This document shows, piece by piece, positions 1 through 6,559 of a stretch of 35,891 bases of DNA (positions within the stretch are counted from its first letter, which is position 1; every line of letters begins with the position of its first letter). The DNA lies in IMG/VR virus record IMGVR_UViG_3300034198_016918, positions 1-35,891 of that record; one strand, 5' to 3'. A program made the translations under genes and the position numbers. The DNA is from a virus. Below the pieces are notes generated by a model. The model saw only the letters and a program-made list of their open reading frames with translations, was not told the DNA's origin and did no database searches.

Positions 1-92
1 CACGGCGTAGGTACTGGCGGGAGCAGGCGGCAGCGGCGACGTTGGCTGGTTCGATCTGGCCTGAGGCTCAGAGGCTGGGGGGTGGGGCGTGA
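1..92 (+). CDS. C-terminal end of a hypothetical protein (partial)
   Basis: Only the last 29 complete codons lie here, read in the frame starting at base 3 and ending with TGA at 90-92. The visible tail includes YWREQAAAATLAG and a Gly/Ala-rich end. The TGA overlaps the ATG of the next gene (TGATG), typical of translationally coupled phage genes. The gene entering at the right edge of the window (35645 onward) leaves off in exactly the phase needed to continue here, so the two pieces may be one gene of a circular sequence. No function can be assigned. Confidence 0.55.
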   Translation, partial: RRRYWREQAAAATLAGSIWPEAQRLGGGA

Positions 93-415
93 TGGTTGAG
101 CAGCATCCGATCAGCCCGTCGCCGGAGCTGGTGCAGCAGTGGATAAACGAAAAGCCCGGCATCTACCCGGAATACCTCGCCACCCGTGCCTCCCAATGGG
201 GCGCAGATCGGGAGCTGGAGGCGTGCTGTGAGTGGCTCCACTGGCAAAACCTGGCCTGGCATTCCGAACTGATCCCTTCACTCCGCGCCGCCCGACGCCC
301 TAAGTCTCCGAGCTTGAAGGAGCAGGCGCTGGAATCGTTGCATCATCTGGAGGCGGGGTGCCTCTCCAACATCGACCTCCTCCGCCGCGCACTGGAGGCC
401 ATTCCCAATGAGTAA
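92..415 (+). CDS. Hypothetical phage protein, 107 aa
   Basis: The ATG at 92-94 overlaps the TGA of the preceding gene; a GTG one codon earlier is also possible. The product is small and soluble, with no membrane segment. It carries a Trp-rich stretch (QQWINEKPGIYPEY, then EACCEWLHWQN) and a C-terminal helix rich in Leu and Glu. It resembles short uncharacterised proteins of cyanobacterial phages and prophages as I remember them, but no domain is recognised. Its stop overlaps the ATG at 408 of the next small ORF, so it belongs to a tightly packed early operon. Confidence 0.7.
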   Translation: MVEQHPISPSPELVQQWINEKPGIYPEYLATRASQWGADRELEACCEWLHWQNLAWHSELIPSLRAARRPKSPSLKEQALESLHHLEAGCLSNIDLLRRALEAIPNE

Positions 416-566
416 GACCCTCTCCCCTGCTGCTCAGGCAGTGCTGGATGCTGCTATGGCATCAGCAGTTCAGAACTGCAGGGCATCTCAGGCCTCATCA
501 TGGCCGTGCCCTGCGGTAACCCATTGGAAGTTGATCTTGACGTGTGGTCTTTGGTGGAAGAGTTGA
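408..566 (+). CDS. Short ORF, 52 aa, probably a frame-disrupted gene
   Basis: The ATG at 408-410 lies inside the end of the previous gene. The N-terminus (MSKTLSPAAQAVLDAA) is a common beginning for small phage proteins, but the C-terminal half is rich in Trp, Cys and Ser and looks unlike protein. The other reading frame (-1) becomes protein-like near 455 and runs to 646. The region may hold one ancestral gene broken by an indel or sequencing error, or two overlapping genes. No slippery heptamer was found in the overlap. Function unknown. Confidence 0.35.
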   Translation: MSKTLSPAAQAVLDAAMASAVQNCRASQASSWPCPAVTHWKLILTCGLWWKS

Positions 567-646
567 TGCCTCTACTGAAGGAAATCGAGAGGATTGAAGC
601 CATTGCAGCTGGGAAAACCGAATCAGAACCAGAGGAGGAGGGATAA
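500..646 (+). CDS. Short acidic ORF, 48 aa
   Basis: This ORF starts at ATG 500-502 and ends at TAA 644-646. The product is acidic and helical (VWSLVEELMPLLKEIERIE) and ends in a Glu-rich tail. The same frame is open and protein-like for about 15 codons upstream of the ATG (GISSSELQGISGL). This suggests that the real N-terminus is encoded in the overlapping ORF at 408 and reached by a frame change, or that the gene is decayed. There is no obvious Shine-Dalgarno sequence. Function unknown. Confidence 0.45.
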   Translation: MAVPCGNPLEVDLDVWSLVEELMPLLKEIERIEAIAAGKTESEPEEEG

Positions 647-655
647 ACACCCCTG

Positions 656-671
656 ATCACCTACGGGTGAT
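656..671. promoter_or_regulatory. Inverted repeat upstream of the cyAbrB gene
   Basis: ATCACC and GGTGAT are separated by TACG, a perfect 6-bp inverted repeat. It lies about 57 bases before the proposed regulator start. It could be an operator or a small hairpin; it has no T-tract, so it is not a convincing terminator. Confidence 0.35.
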
Positions 672-727
672 GAATCCCAAAGGTCTTGGCCCGTATTAAG
701 ATGGGGATTGCAAGAATCTGGTTTTGC

Positions 728-1129
728 ATGACAGCAACCGCAACCCTCTCAGCTCCCGCCGCTAGCACTGCGCCCCTCACGGGCGATGCCCTGGTAGCCA
801 AAGTCCGCGAATTGGACAGGGCCCCGAAGTCTGATCAGGCCCGAGCCTGTGGGTATGTCTCCACCAAAAAAGACGGCACCGAGCGCCTGAATTTCACGGC
901 CTTCTATGAGGCCCTTCTCAATGCCAAGGGCATGGACTTCGGATCAAAGGAGCGTGGCAAGCCTGGCCGCAGCCCGAGCTTTATCACAAAAGTGCAGTTC
1001 AACGGCAATCTGATGGTAGGCAAGGCCTACACGGCGCGTCTTGGTCTGAATCCGGGTGATGAGTTTGAAATCAAGCTGGGCCGGAAAGCAATCCGACTTA
1101 TCCCTGCTGGCAGCTCCGACGAAGCTTGA
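728..1129 (+). CDS. cyAbrB-type transcriptional regulator
   Basis: The product matches the cyanobacterial AbrB pattern as I know it. An N-terminal block PLTGDALVAKVRELDR is followed by ARACGY, then FYEALLNAKG. A C-terminal AbrB-like DNA-binding region begins near NGNLMVGKAYTARLGL and continues through NPGDEFEIKLG to IRLIP. cyAbrB proteins are DNA-binding regulators of nitrogen and carbon metabolism in cyanobacteria. I chose ATG 728 (133 aa) over the upstream ATG at 686 because conserved cyAbrB sequence begins soon after it. A strong terminator follows, so it is the last gene of its transcript. A phage copy could reprogramme host transcription or control the phage itself (inference). Confidence 0.85.
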   Translation: MTATATLSAPAASTAPLTGDALVAKVRELDRAPKSDQARACGYVSTKKDGTERLNFTAFYEALLNAKGMDFGSKERGKPGRSPSFITKVQFNGNLMVGKAYTARLGLNPGDEFEIKLGRKAIRLIPAGSSDEA

Positions 1130-1162
1130 TCCAGTAGCCTGTCAGAGGTGGCACGCCCACCC

Positions 1163-1200
1163 AGAAAGCCCCGGGCCTCGCTGGTTTGCCGGGGCTTTCT
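1163..1200. terminator. Strong intrinsic terminator after cyAbrB
   Basis: AGAAAGCCCCGG and CCGGGGCTTTCT form a perfect 12-bp stem around a 14-base loop. The symmetric AGAAA/TTTCT ends allow action on both strands. It separates the leftmost operon from the recT operon. Confidence 0.85.
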
Positions 1201-1222
1201 GCTGTAAATGTTAAAAACAGTT

Positions 1223-1239
1223 AGATCGTGCAATGATCT
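1223..1239. promoter_or_regulatory. Inverted repeat AGATC-N7-GATCT, possible operator
   Basis: AGATC (1223-1227) and GATCT (1235-1239) are separated by seven bases. It lies just upstream of the sigma-70-type promoter for the recT operon, a suitable place for a regulator such as the neighbouring cyAbrB. Binding is inferred only from position. Confidence 0.35.
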
Positions 1240-1255
1240 GGATAGGGATTTGATT

Positions 1256-1284
1256 TTGACTTGATATAGCTCTAAGGTGATTAT
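1256..1284 (+). promoter_or_regulatory. Sigma-70-type promoter for the recT-sigma operon
   Basis: The -35 is TTGACT (1256-1261), the spacer is exactly 17 bases and the -10 is GATTAT (1279-1284). The match is 5/6 and 4/6 to the bacterial housekeeping consensus. Predicted transcription starts near 1291, about 105 bases before recT. It would let the host polymerase express recombination and sigma-factor genes early. Confidence 0.6.
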
Positions 1285-1341
1285 CCAGACAGGGCGATTG
1301 GGCCCGTTTAAAAAATTGTTACTGGCTGGCTCAAAGTTTGG

Positions 1342-1353
1342 CCCTGATCAGGG
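1342..1353. promoter_or_regulatory. Perfect 12-bp palindrome CCCTGATCAGGG
   Basis: A perfect palindrome in the recT leader, directly followed by TAGGATCAG. Its half-site (CCTGAT/ATCAGG) recurs at other intergenic sites, including an inverted pair at 31243-31258. It is a candidate operator or part of a phage promoter. Confidence 0.45.
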
Positions 1354-1377
1354 TAGGATCAGTGAGCCGCAAGGCAC

Positions 1378-1394
1378 TCACCAGCGATCCACCT
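1378..1394 (+). repeat. Leader motif CACCAGCGA before recT
   Basis: TCACCAGCGA at 1378-1387 lies 7 bases before the recT ATG. The same motif, mostly as CACCAGCGAAAACC, precedes the genes at 4148, 26932 and 35645. It supports ATG 1395 as the true recT start. Confidence 0.5.
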
Positions 1395-2540
1395 ATGACT
1401 AACACCATCGTGCGCCGGAATGGGGCGCAGCCACTACAGCAGCAATCGTCTGTTAAGCCAGATTCAATCCAAACCCTACTTCAGAAGCACAAGGCAGAGA
1501 TTGCCATGGTGCTACCTGAGCATGTAACACCTGAGCGATTGCTCCGTATTGCTGTTTCAGAAGTACGCAAAAATCCAAAGCTTGCAAATTGCAGTAGCGC
1601 CTCACTTTTGTCCTCAATTTTCACGTGTGCATCTCTTGGTCTTGAACCTGGAGGACCGTTAGGCCATGCCTATCTAATTCCATATCGTGAAGAATGCACT
1701 TTCCAGATTGGATACAAAGGCATGATTGAGCTGGCGCGACGGAGCGGCCAGATCGAATCACTGTCGGCAAGAGCGGTTTATCAAAACGATTCTTTTAACT
1801 ACAGCTTTGGTCTTCATGAAGACCTTGTTCATAGGCCAGCCACAGGAGAACGTGGTGAGCTGACGCATGCTTATGCCGTTGCTCGTCTTAAAGACGGCGG
1901 CATTCAATTTGAGGTGATGGACAGGCTCGAATTAGAGGAGGTACGCGACGGCTCGCAGGGTTATCAAATGGCAAAGAAATACAATAAGAAAGACACCCCT
2001 TGGATTACGTCATTTGATGAAATGTGTCGCAAGACTGTTATTCGTCGATTATTTAAGTATCTGCCAGTATCTGTAGAAATAGCTAAGGCGGTTGGTCTGG
2101 ATGAAGCTGGAGAGCACGCACTTAGGCAAGACTCAGAGCTAGATCACATTCTGCTACCTGAGCCCAATACAGCACCAGTAGCCCCTGCCTTGGCGGCTGC
2201 TGCAATGCCTGTCGCGACTTTGACAGAGCAGCAGATTGCACAGGTTAGAACCTCTGCAGCCAATCAGCTAACTGCCGTTGGAGTGGCGGCTTTTGAGGCC
2301 TCAATCTGTAAGGCTTCTGGCGTGGAAAACCTTAGTGAAATTCCCGCAGAACATCACACCGCTTTAATGAGCTGCCTTGCAGATCCTGCCAACCGAGAGC
2401 GCTGGGACCGAGGATGCGACCATCTTTCAGGTGAAGCGATTCTCACGGTTGAACAAATTGCTCAGCTGATTCCACAAGACGATGATGATGAAGAAATTGA
2501 GCCCGCTGCTGAGGCTCAAACCCAACTAGGAGTGGGCTAA
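1395..2540 (+). CDS. recT: RecT-family single-strand annealing protein
   Basis: RecT proteins coat single-stranded DNA and anneal complementary strands, working with an exonuclease in phage recombination. The family core is visible from about residue 30 to 240: the LLRIAVSEVRKNPKLA helix, the SIFTCASLGLEPGG motif, FQIGYKGMIELARRSG, and the WITSFDEMCRKTVIRRLFKYLP block typical of RecT. The C-terminal 130 residues are Ala/Glu-rich and variable and end in an acidic tail. ATG 1395 gives 381 aa; the TTG at 1338 falls inside the palindrome and leader region and is less likely. The TAA overlaps the next ATG (TAATG). Its likely nuclease partner is the RecE-like gene at 4309. Confidence 0.9.
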   Translation: MTNTIVRRNGAQPLQQQSSVKPDSIQTLLQKHKAEIAMVLPEHVTPERLLRIAVSEVRKNPKLANCSSASLLSSIFTCASLGLEPGGPLGHAYLIPYREECTFQIGYKGMIELARRSGQIESLSARAVYQNDSFNYSFGLHEDLVHRPATGERGELTHAYAVARLKDGGIQFEVMDRLELEEVRDGSQGYQMAKKYNKKDTPWITSFDEMCRKTVIRRLFKYLPVSVEIAKAVGLDEAGEHALRQDSELDHILLPEPNTAPVAPALAAAAMPVATLTEQQIAQVRTSAANQLTAVGVAAFEASICKASGVENLSEIPAEHHTALMSCLADPANRERWDRGCDHLSGEAILTVEQIAQLIPQDDDDEEIEPAAEAQTQLGVG

Positions 2541-2791
2541 TGGTTTCCATTGATTGGGTAGTAATTGCTTTTGTGCTAGGTGCCCTCACCGGCCACCTGA
2601 CAACACGCAAAGCATCACTTGCAGGCCTTTACAGGGCTCACCTAAGGGGGATTGAAAAATGCAGACGAGAGCAAGAAGAACTTGTCATGCATTTAAAAAG
2701 AGTTAACAGCAGGCTTCAAGAGCAAGTTAAAGTCTCAACTTTTAAGTCTACATGCACGCGCAATGAGCAACTTCCAAATATACCTCGATAG
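2540..2791 (+). CDS. Small membrane protein with coiled coil, 83 aa
   Basis: The start overlaps the recT stop (TAATG). The N-terminus is one hydrophobic segment (VVIAFVLGALTGHLTT). A basic, Glu-rich helix (REQEELVMHLKRVNSRLQEQ) follows that could form a coiled coil, giving a bitopic membrane protein. The last 29 bases overlap the sigma-factor gene in another frame. Similar small proteins near phage recombination genes have no assigned role; function unknown. Confidence 0.65.
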   Translation: MVSIDWVVIAFVLGALTGHLTTRKASLAGLYRAHLRGIEKCRREQEELVMHLKRVNSRLQEQVKVSTFKSTCTRNEQLPNIPR

Positions 2792-3620
2792 TGTCGGTGC
2801 AACGCCGCTGCTTACTGCAGAGCAGGAGATTGAGCTTGGCCACCTAATTCAGCGTGGCCAAGCCTCGGATGCTACACCCCTTGAGCGAGAAAGGGGACTT
2901 AGGGCCAAAGAACAGATGATCAAAGCTAATACAAGGCTTGTCATGAGTATTGTCAAGAACTTTAGTCGCAGTAGATGCAAGTACAAGCATCTACAAATGG
3001 AAGATCTTTCTCAGGAGGGGTGCATAGGATTGCAAACAGCGGCAGAAAAATTTGACCCCACACGCGGATACAAATTTTCAACTTACGCTTATTGGTGGAT
3101 TTTGCAGGCTCTAAAAAAGGCTTTTGCCAATCAAGAGCCTGCTATCAGAATCCCCATGCATGTTAGAGATCAAGCTCATAGAGTGAGAAGACTTCAGCGA
3201 GAGGCTGCGCTTACAGGTGAAAAAGTGTCAGCAAAAGAGCTGGCTAAAAGAGCAAAGGCTAATTTAGAGACACTGGAGCAAAGCGCCAGGGTTCAAGGTA
3301 TAGCTTCTCTAAACTACATGATGGGAAGCGCAAGCGACACAGAACTTATATCAATTATAGGATCAAAAGAATCTAACGGTGGCCTGATGGAGGATCTAGG
3401 CGTTGATCGGGAACAGATAGAATCTGCGATAAGTAGTCTGCCGGAAAAAATGATGTCAAAAATCATAAGGCGACATTTCGGGTTAACAACAGGAACGCCC
3501 GAAACACTTGATGAGATTGCCAAATCTTTAAGTATTGGCAAGGAAAAGACAAAAGAATTGAAAAATCGTGGGCTTTTATTGTTAAAAATTAAGTTAACAG
3601 AACAGGGAGCAAGATTATGA
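2763..3620 (+). CDS. Sigma-70 family RNA polymerase sigma factor
   Basis: This 285-residue protein has the layout of a group 1/2 sigma factor without the long region 1.1. Region 1.2 is YLDSVGATPLLTAEQEIELG. Region 2 contains ANTRLVMSIVKNFSR, the EDLSQEGCIGLQTAAEKFDP core-binding segment and the region 2.3-2.4 motif YKFSTYAYWWILQALKKAF that contacts the -10 element. Region 3 follows. Region 4 ends with a helix-turn-helix (TLDEIAKSLSIGKEKTKELK). The ATG at 2763 lies inside the upstream gene. It would redirect host RNA polymerase to phage promoters, perhaps those carrying the repeated intergenic motifs. The YLDSVGATPLLT segment resembles cyanobacterial SigA-type factors. Confidence 0.9.
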   Translation: MSNFQIYLDSVGATPLLTAEQEIELGHLIQRGQASDATPLERERGLRAKEQMIKANTRLVMSIVKNFSRSRCKYKHLQMEDLSQEGCIGLQTAAEKFDPTRGYKFSTYAYWWILQALKKAFANQEPAIRIPMHVRDQAHRVRRLQREAALTGEKVSAKELAKRAKANLETLEQSARVQGIASLNYMMGSASDTELISIIGSKESNGGLMEDLGVDREQIESAISSLPEKMMSKIIRRHFGLTTGTPETLDEIAKSLSIGKEKTKELKNRGLLLLKIKLTEQGARL

Positions 3621-3745
3621 GAAAATCTCATCTTTTAGGTTTTGTTTTGTCTGTGCCTATTTCCATTTTATGCATTTGGCATGGGCAGCAATCTGCTAAC
3701 CCCTCCGCTCAACTTCTTTTTGTTCCTACTGCTCAAATCAAATGA
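3617..3745 (+). CDS. Tiny secreted or membrane protein, 42 aa
   Basis: The ATG overlaps the sigma-factor TGA (ATGA) and its own TGA overlaps the next ATG. The N-terminus MRKSHLLGFVLSVPISIL is basic then hydrophobic, like a signal peptide or membrane anchor. The tail is polar. The stop/start overlaps at both ends support a translated gene. Function unknown. Confidence 0.5.
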   Translation: MRKSHLLGFVLSVPISILCIWHGQQSANPSAQLLFVPTAQIK

Positions 3746-4107
3746 CAACTACAACAACACCTTTCACGGTAAGACTGTTGGCCGAAAACCTGGCTAACTG
3801 GCATTCACCCTCAGCCACTGTTTATCTAGCAGATCGGTTCCCTGATCTGTCTCTAGGGCTAGAGCCAGCCCTGTCTATTGCAATCAGTAGCGATGACGGT
3901 TTAGTTCTAGTACCTGAGCAGCGGGCTATCTCTCAGCCTATATTAGGAGACGACGCTGACGTGCTGGACATGGCACTAGAGGCCATCCGGTATTCCCTAT
4001 GTACGCCAATCCAAGATTTTGACCCGTTAAGGGCCAATGAACTTAATTGCAGAGCTGTTACAGCCATTGAAGCTGTCAAGCGCTTACGGCGTCGAATCAC
4101 GCTATGA
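3742..4107 (+). CDS. Hypothetical protein, 121 aa
   Basis: Starts at ATG 3742, overlapping the previous stop. The protein is soluble and mostly acidic, with a basic C-terminal helix (AIEAVKRLRRRI). The middle has an alternating hydrophobic pattern (DGLVLVPEQRA) that suggests beta strands. No known domain is recognised. It lies between the sigma factor and the RecE-like nuclease, so an early role is plausible. Confidence 0.65.
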   Translation: MTTTTTPFTVRLLAENLANWHSPSATVYLADRFPDLSLGLEPALSIAISSDDGLVLVPEQRAISQPILGDDADVLDMALEAIRYSLCTPIQDFDPLRANELNCRAVTAIEAVKRLRRRITL

Positions 4108-4117
4108 TCCGTCCAAA

Positions 4118-4147
4118 TCCCGATAGGGGCTAACACCAGCGAAAACC
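4118..4147 (+). promoter_or_regulatory. CGATAGGGG element plus CACCAGCGAAAACC leader
   Basis: CGATAGGGG at about 4121-4129 is followed by CACCAGCGAAAACC at 4134-4147, immediately before ATG 4148. The second part is identical to the copy at 35627-35640. It is a candidate phage promoter -10 plus ribosome-loading leader. Confidence 0.45.
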
Positions 4148-4312
4148 ATGACCGATCCAAACCTGCACGAACTTTATAGGCTAGGGCAGCTCATCGCAGC
4201 TCACGCACTAGCCGCAAAAAAAGATGGGGCAATAGTCCCAATTGACCTGATTGATCCAATAGTTTGCAATCTTGAGACAGCAGCTACTCTCTTGAGGGGG
4301 CTAGGATCATGA
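4148..4312 (+). CDS. Small hypothetical protein, 54 aa
   Basis: The ATG directly follows the CACCAGCGAAAACC leader, and the TGA overlaps the ATG of the nuclease gene (ATGA). The product is a helical, soluble protein (LHELYRLGQLIAAHALAAKK). The leader repeat and the overlap make translation likely. Function unknown; it may couple translation of the nuclease. Confidence 0.6.
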   Translation: MTDPNLHELYRLGQLIAAHALAAKKDGAIVPIDLIDPIVCNLETAATLLRGLGS

Positions 4313-5409
4313 CCGTTGCAACCCCTGTCCAGACTGCCGGCTTATCTGAGCAGATTTGGACACAGCAATATGGACTAGAGCTAGCCGATCGCCCACAGGC
4401 ATTTACTGGCCTGTCCCGTGAGGCTTACGACGCCTTGCCGGGGTGGAATGCCAGCCTGTTAAAGGTTGCCCTCAGCAAGAGCCCTGCGCATGCCTGGGCA
4501 GCTTTCCTCGATCCAAATCGAGAGCAAGAAGAGGAGCAGGCTCAGTTTCTGATCGGGAACCTGTTTCATTGCCGCCTCTTGGAGCCTGAGCTGTTCAACA
4601 GCCGCTACCTGACCCCCCCTGAGGATGCCCCGAAGCGCCCCACGGCGAAGCAGTTGGAGCCTCCCAAGACTGGCCGCAATGGGGTGGTGAACACTGCCAC
4701 CAAGGCCTATGCGGCATGGGAAGAGGCGCGGCTGCGGAAGGCCTGGTGGGATGAGTTCATAGAGGCCCACCCTGGCGCCGAAGATGCTCAAAGCGTCTTG
4801 GCTAAGGATTTAGCTTTAGGCGAGGCCCTGGCCAATGCGGTCATAGGCCATCCGGCCTTGGGCCCACGATTTACGGGCACTCCCCAGAACCGGGCAGGCA
4901 ATGAGCTGACGCTGAGCTGGCTGGACAGTCTCACCGGGGCACGATGCAAGGCAAGGCTGGACGCGGTGAGGTTCCTGGGCGATCGGCTTTGGATCGGAGA
5001 TCTAAAGAGCGCCATGGATGCTGGCCCTGGCCCAGACCATTTTGGTCGAGCCGCTGCAAACTTTAATTACTGCCTATCAGCGGCTTGGTATTTAGACGCG
5101 GCGTATTTCTGCCGTGCGGCAATCGAAGAACTTTTGGATCTGCCGGAAGGTGCGCTGATCATGGTGCGCAGAGAGTTTGAATTTATCGCAGTAGAAAAGG
5201 CCCACCCCCGGCCTGAATTTATAGGCCGCTACACACTTACAGAAGAGCAAGCTGAGCTTGGTCGGGGCATGGCTCGCCGATCCCTTGAGCTATGTGTTCA
5301 AGCAGCAGCTTCTGGCTGGTGGCCTGGCTATGACTCTGCTGCCCAGCCGCTGGAGCTGCCCGGTTACGCCTATCAGCGTATGGAGCGGCTTGCGGAGGTG
5401 CAGCCATGA
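4309..5409 (+). CDS. RecE-like PD-(D/E)XK exonuclease
   Basis: This 366-residue protein resembles the putative exodeoxyribonuclease VIII-like PD-(D/E)XK family (PF12684). Features include an N-terminal LPGWNASLLKVALSKSPAHA motif, the QAQFLIGNLFHCRLLEPELF segment, and the catalytic core CKARLDAV followed by IGDLKSAMDA, where D and the D-x-K triad bind metal. A later NFNYCLSAAWYLDA segment matches the family Q/Y-rich motif. The enzyme would resect double-stranded DNA to give single strands for RecT. The ATG overlaps the previous stop, and the next gene starts within its last codons. Confidence 0.88.
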   Translation: MTVATPVQTAGLSEQIWTQQYGLELADRPQAFTGLSREAYDALPGWNASLLKVALSKSPAHAWAAFLDPNREQEEEQAQFLIGNLFHCRLLEPELFNSRYLTPPEDAPKRPTAKQLEPPKTGRNGVVNTATKAYAAWEEARLRKAWWDEFIEAHPGAEDAQSVLAKDLALGEALANAVIGHPALGPRFTGTPQNRAGNELTLSWLDSLTGARCKARLDAVRFLGDRLWIGDLKSAMDAGPGPDHFGRAAANFNYCLSAAWYLDAAYFCRAAIEELLDLPEGALIMVRREFEFIAVEKAHPRPEFIGRYTLTEEQAELGRGMARRSLELCVQAAASGWWPGYDSAAQPLELPGYAYQRMERLAEVQP

Positions 5410-5675
5410 GCACCGACAAGCCAACCCACGTCTGGGTTTTTGATTATAACCGCCGCGTCTACCCTGCAAAGAAGCTAGGGGAGATTTCGGGATCCCCTAT
5501 CTACCGCGAACACTGGGCCAAGCGCGAGATTGTTGGCGAAACATCCCGCTCCTGGCTGATGAGCGAAGGGTGGAGAACCGTGAAAATCCCAAAGCGTGGT
5601 GCAAACCCTTGCCGCTTTCTGTTCAGCGAGAAGGACGTAGACGACAACGTTTGGGTCCATGATCACTGCCACTGA
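5406..5675 (+). CDS. Hypothetical phage protein, probably truncated by an in-frame stop
   Basis: ATG 5406 overlaps the nuclease stop. The protein contains HVWVFDYNRRVYPA, IYREHWAKREIVGETSRSW and VWVHDHCH, a pattern I recognise from uncharacterised cyanophage proteins. The TGA at 5673-5675 interrupts it. The same frame then runs on for 26 sensible codons (IKRLIATFSPEKLRQVAEL...) to a second TGA at 5754. A single C-to-T change from CGA would explain the break. The gene may be a recent truncation, a readthrough case or an assembly error. Confidence 0.7.
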   Translation: MSTDKPTHVWVFDYNRRVYPAKKLGEISGSPIYREHWAKREIVGETSRSWLMSEGWRTVKIPKRGANPCRFLFSEKDVDDNVWVHDHCH

Positions 5676-5756
5676 ATTAAGCGGCTGATTGCAACTTTTT
5701 CGCCTGAAAAGCTCCGGCAGGTTGCAGAGCTGATCGGATACAAGGCAACTATGTGA
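5676..5756 (+). other. In-frame continuation of the interrupted gene
   Basis: Twenty-six codons after the TGA, in the same frame, encode an amphipathic helix with SPEKLRQVAELIGYK. It has the look of the C-terminal part of the upstream protein, not of random sequence. No separate start codon is present before the terminal ATG-TGA. Confidence 0.55.
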
Positions 5757-5801
5757 ATCGCCCACCCTTTGCACCTTAAGTAAATTACTTTCTTTTTCGT
5801 C

Positions 5802-5948
5802 ATGAAACTTTCCTTAGCACCTCTTTTAGCTTTTGCGATTACTTTTCTTGTTATTCAACCATTTAAGTTATTTACAATAAGCGCTTGCAATTCAATTGCA
5901 GGGGCAGGAAAGCCTTTAATTTGCCAGCAGGTTGGAGTGGGTAAATGA
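5802..5948 (+). CDS. Small membrane or secreted protein, 48 aa
   Basis: ATG 5802 opens a 48-codon ORF. Its first half is a hydrophobic segment (LAPLLAFAITFLVIQPF), followed by a short domain with two Cys (ACNSIAG and LICQQ) that could form a disulfide outside the membrane. The stop overlaps the next ATG (ATGA). It is the first of three tiny coupled ORFs at the end of the plus-strand operon. Function unknown. Confidence 0.5.
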   Translation: MKLSLAPLLAFAITFLVIQPFKLFTISACNSIAGAGKPLICQQVGVGK

Positions 5949-6031
5949 TAACCGAAGTATTCATTAGGATTATTTGTGCCTTGTGCTTAGTTGCCACGAT
6001 TACAATCGTTTGGGATTGTTTGCAGTCATGA
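5945..6031 (+). CDS. Tiny transmembrane peptide, 28 aa
   Basis: Starts at ATG 5945 in the previous stop and ends in a TGA overlapping the next ATG. Nearly the whole peptide is one hydrophobic helix (FIRIICALCLVATITIVW). The overlaps on both sides suggest that it is translated. It is too short for any family assignment. Confidence 0.4.
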   Translation: MITEVFIRIICALCLVATITIVWDCLQS

Positions 6032-6099
6032 AACCAATTAAACTAGGGTCATTGCCAAGTTCAAAGTGCGTTTTCAGGACAAGACATTGCAAGATTTGA
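6028..6099 (+). CDS. Tiny basic peptide ORF, 23 aa
   Basis: ATG 6028 overlaps the previous stop. The peptide is basic and soluble (FRTRHCKI at its end). Only the coupled start argues for it. It is the last plus-strand ORF before the convergent minus-strand operon; the 53 bases up to 6152 hold no clear terminator. Confidence 0.25.
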   Translation: MKPIKLGSLPSSKCVFRTRHCKI

Positions 6100-6152
6100 T
6101 TAGCGATTGTCATCTGCTGGCCGTAGCTTAAACACAATCAGGCAGCACAGGA

Positions 6153-6548
6153 TTAAAAAACTTTTTGCTCTACTTTGCCCATGCGTTCTTCCATACGTTT
6201 TTGCCATTCTAATTGCGTACGAACAAAGGTTGATATTTGCTCTGAAAGATTTTGCATTTTTATGTTTTGTATTTCCATGGTCTTATTTTGATTTTGCATT
6301 GCTTTAGGCAGCTCAAATGCTAGGTAGCCTATAGCGCCACCAAGACCTAGTAACGCTCCCGGAATAATGGTAAGGATTAAATTTTGCGAAAACTGCCGCA
6401 AAGGATCTGGCCGTAGTGGTGGTTTTGGTTTTCTTAACTCAAACACAGCCAGAGTCATGCAACCCACTGCAGTTTTCCCTGCAGCCAAGCAAGCGCAGCA
6501 TTCGTCAAAGAAGCATTGCAGTTGATACGCTAGCCTAGCTTTTTTCAC
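6153..6548 (-). CDS. Membrane protein with C-terminal coiled coil (holin-like)
   Basis: From GTG 6548 the product is 131 aa; an internal ATG at 6459 would give a shorter form. There is one strong hydrophobic segment (LILTIIPGALLGLGGAIGYLAF), then a Gln/Glu/Lys-rich coiled coil (MQNLSEQISTFVRTQLEWQK). The N-terminal extension holds several Cys and may not be translated. One membrane span plus a coiled coil is seen in some phage holins and other late membrane proteins. It is the last gene of the minus-strand late operon. Holin is a guess; the lysis block is elsewhere. Confidence 0.55.
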   Translation of the reverse strand: MKKARLAYQLQCFFDECCACLAAGKTAVGCMTLAVFELRKPKPPLRPDPLRQFSQNLILTIIPGALLGLGGAIGYLAFELPKAMQNQNKTMEIQNIKMQNLSEQISTFVRTQLEWQKRMEERMGKVEQKVF

Positions 6549-6559
6549 GGATGCTACAT

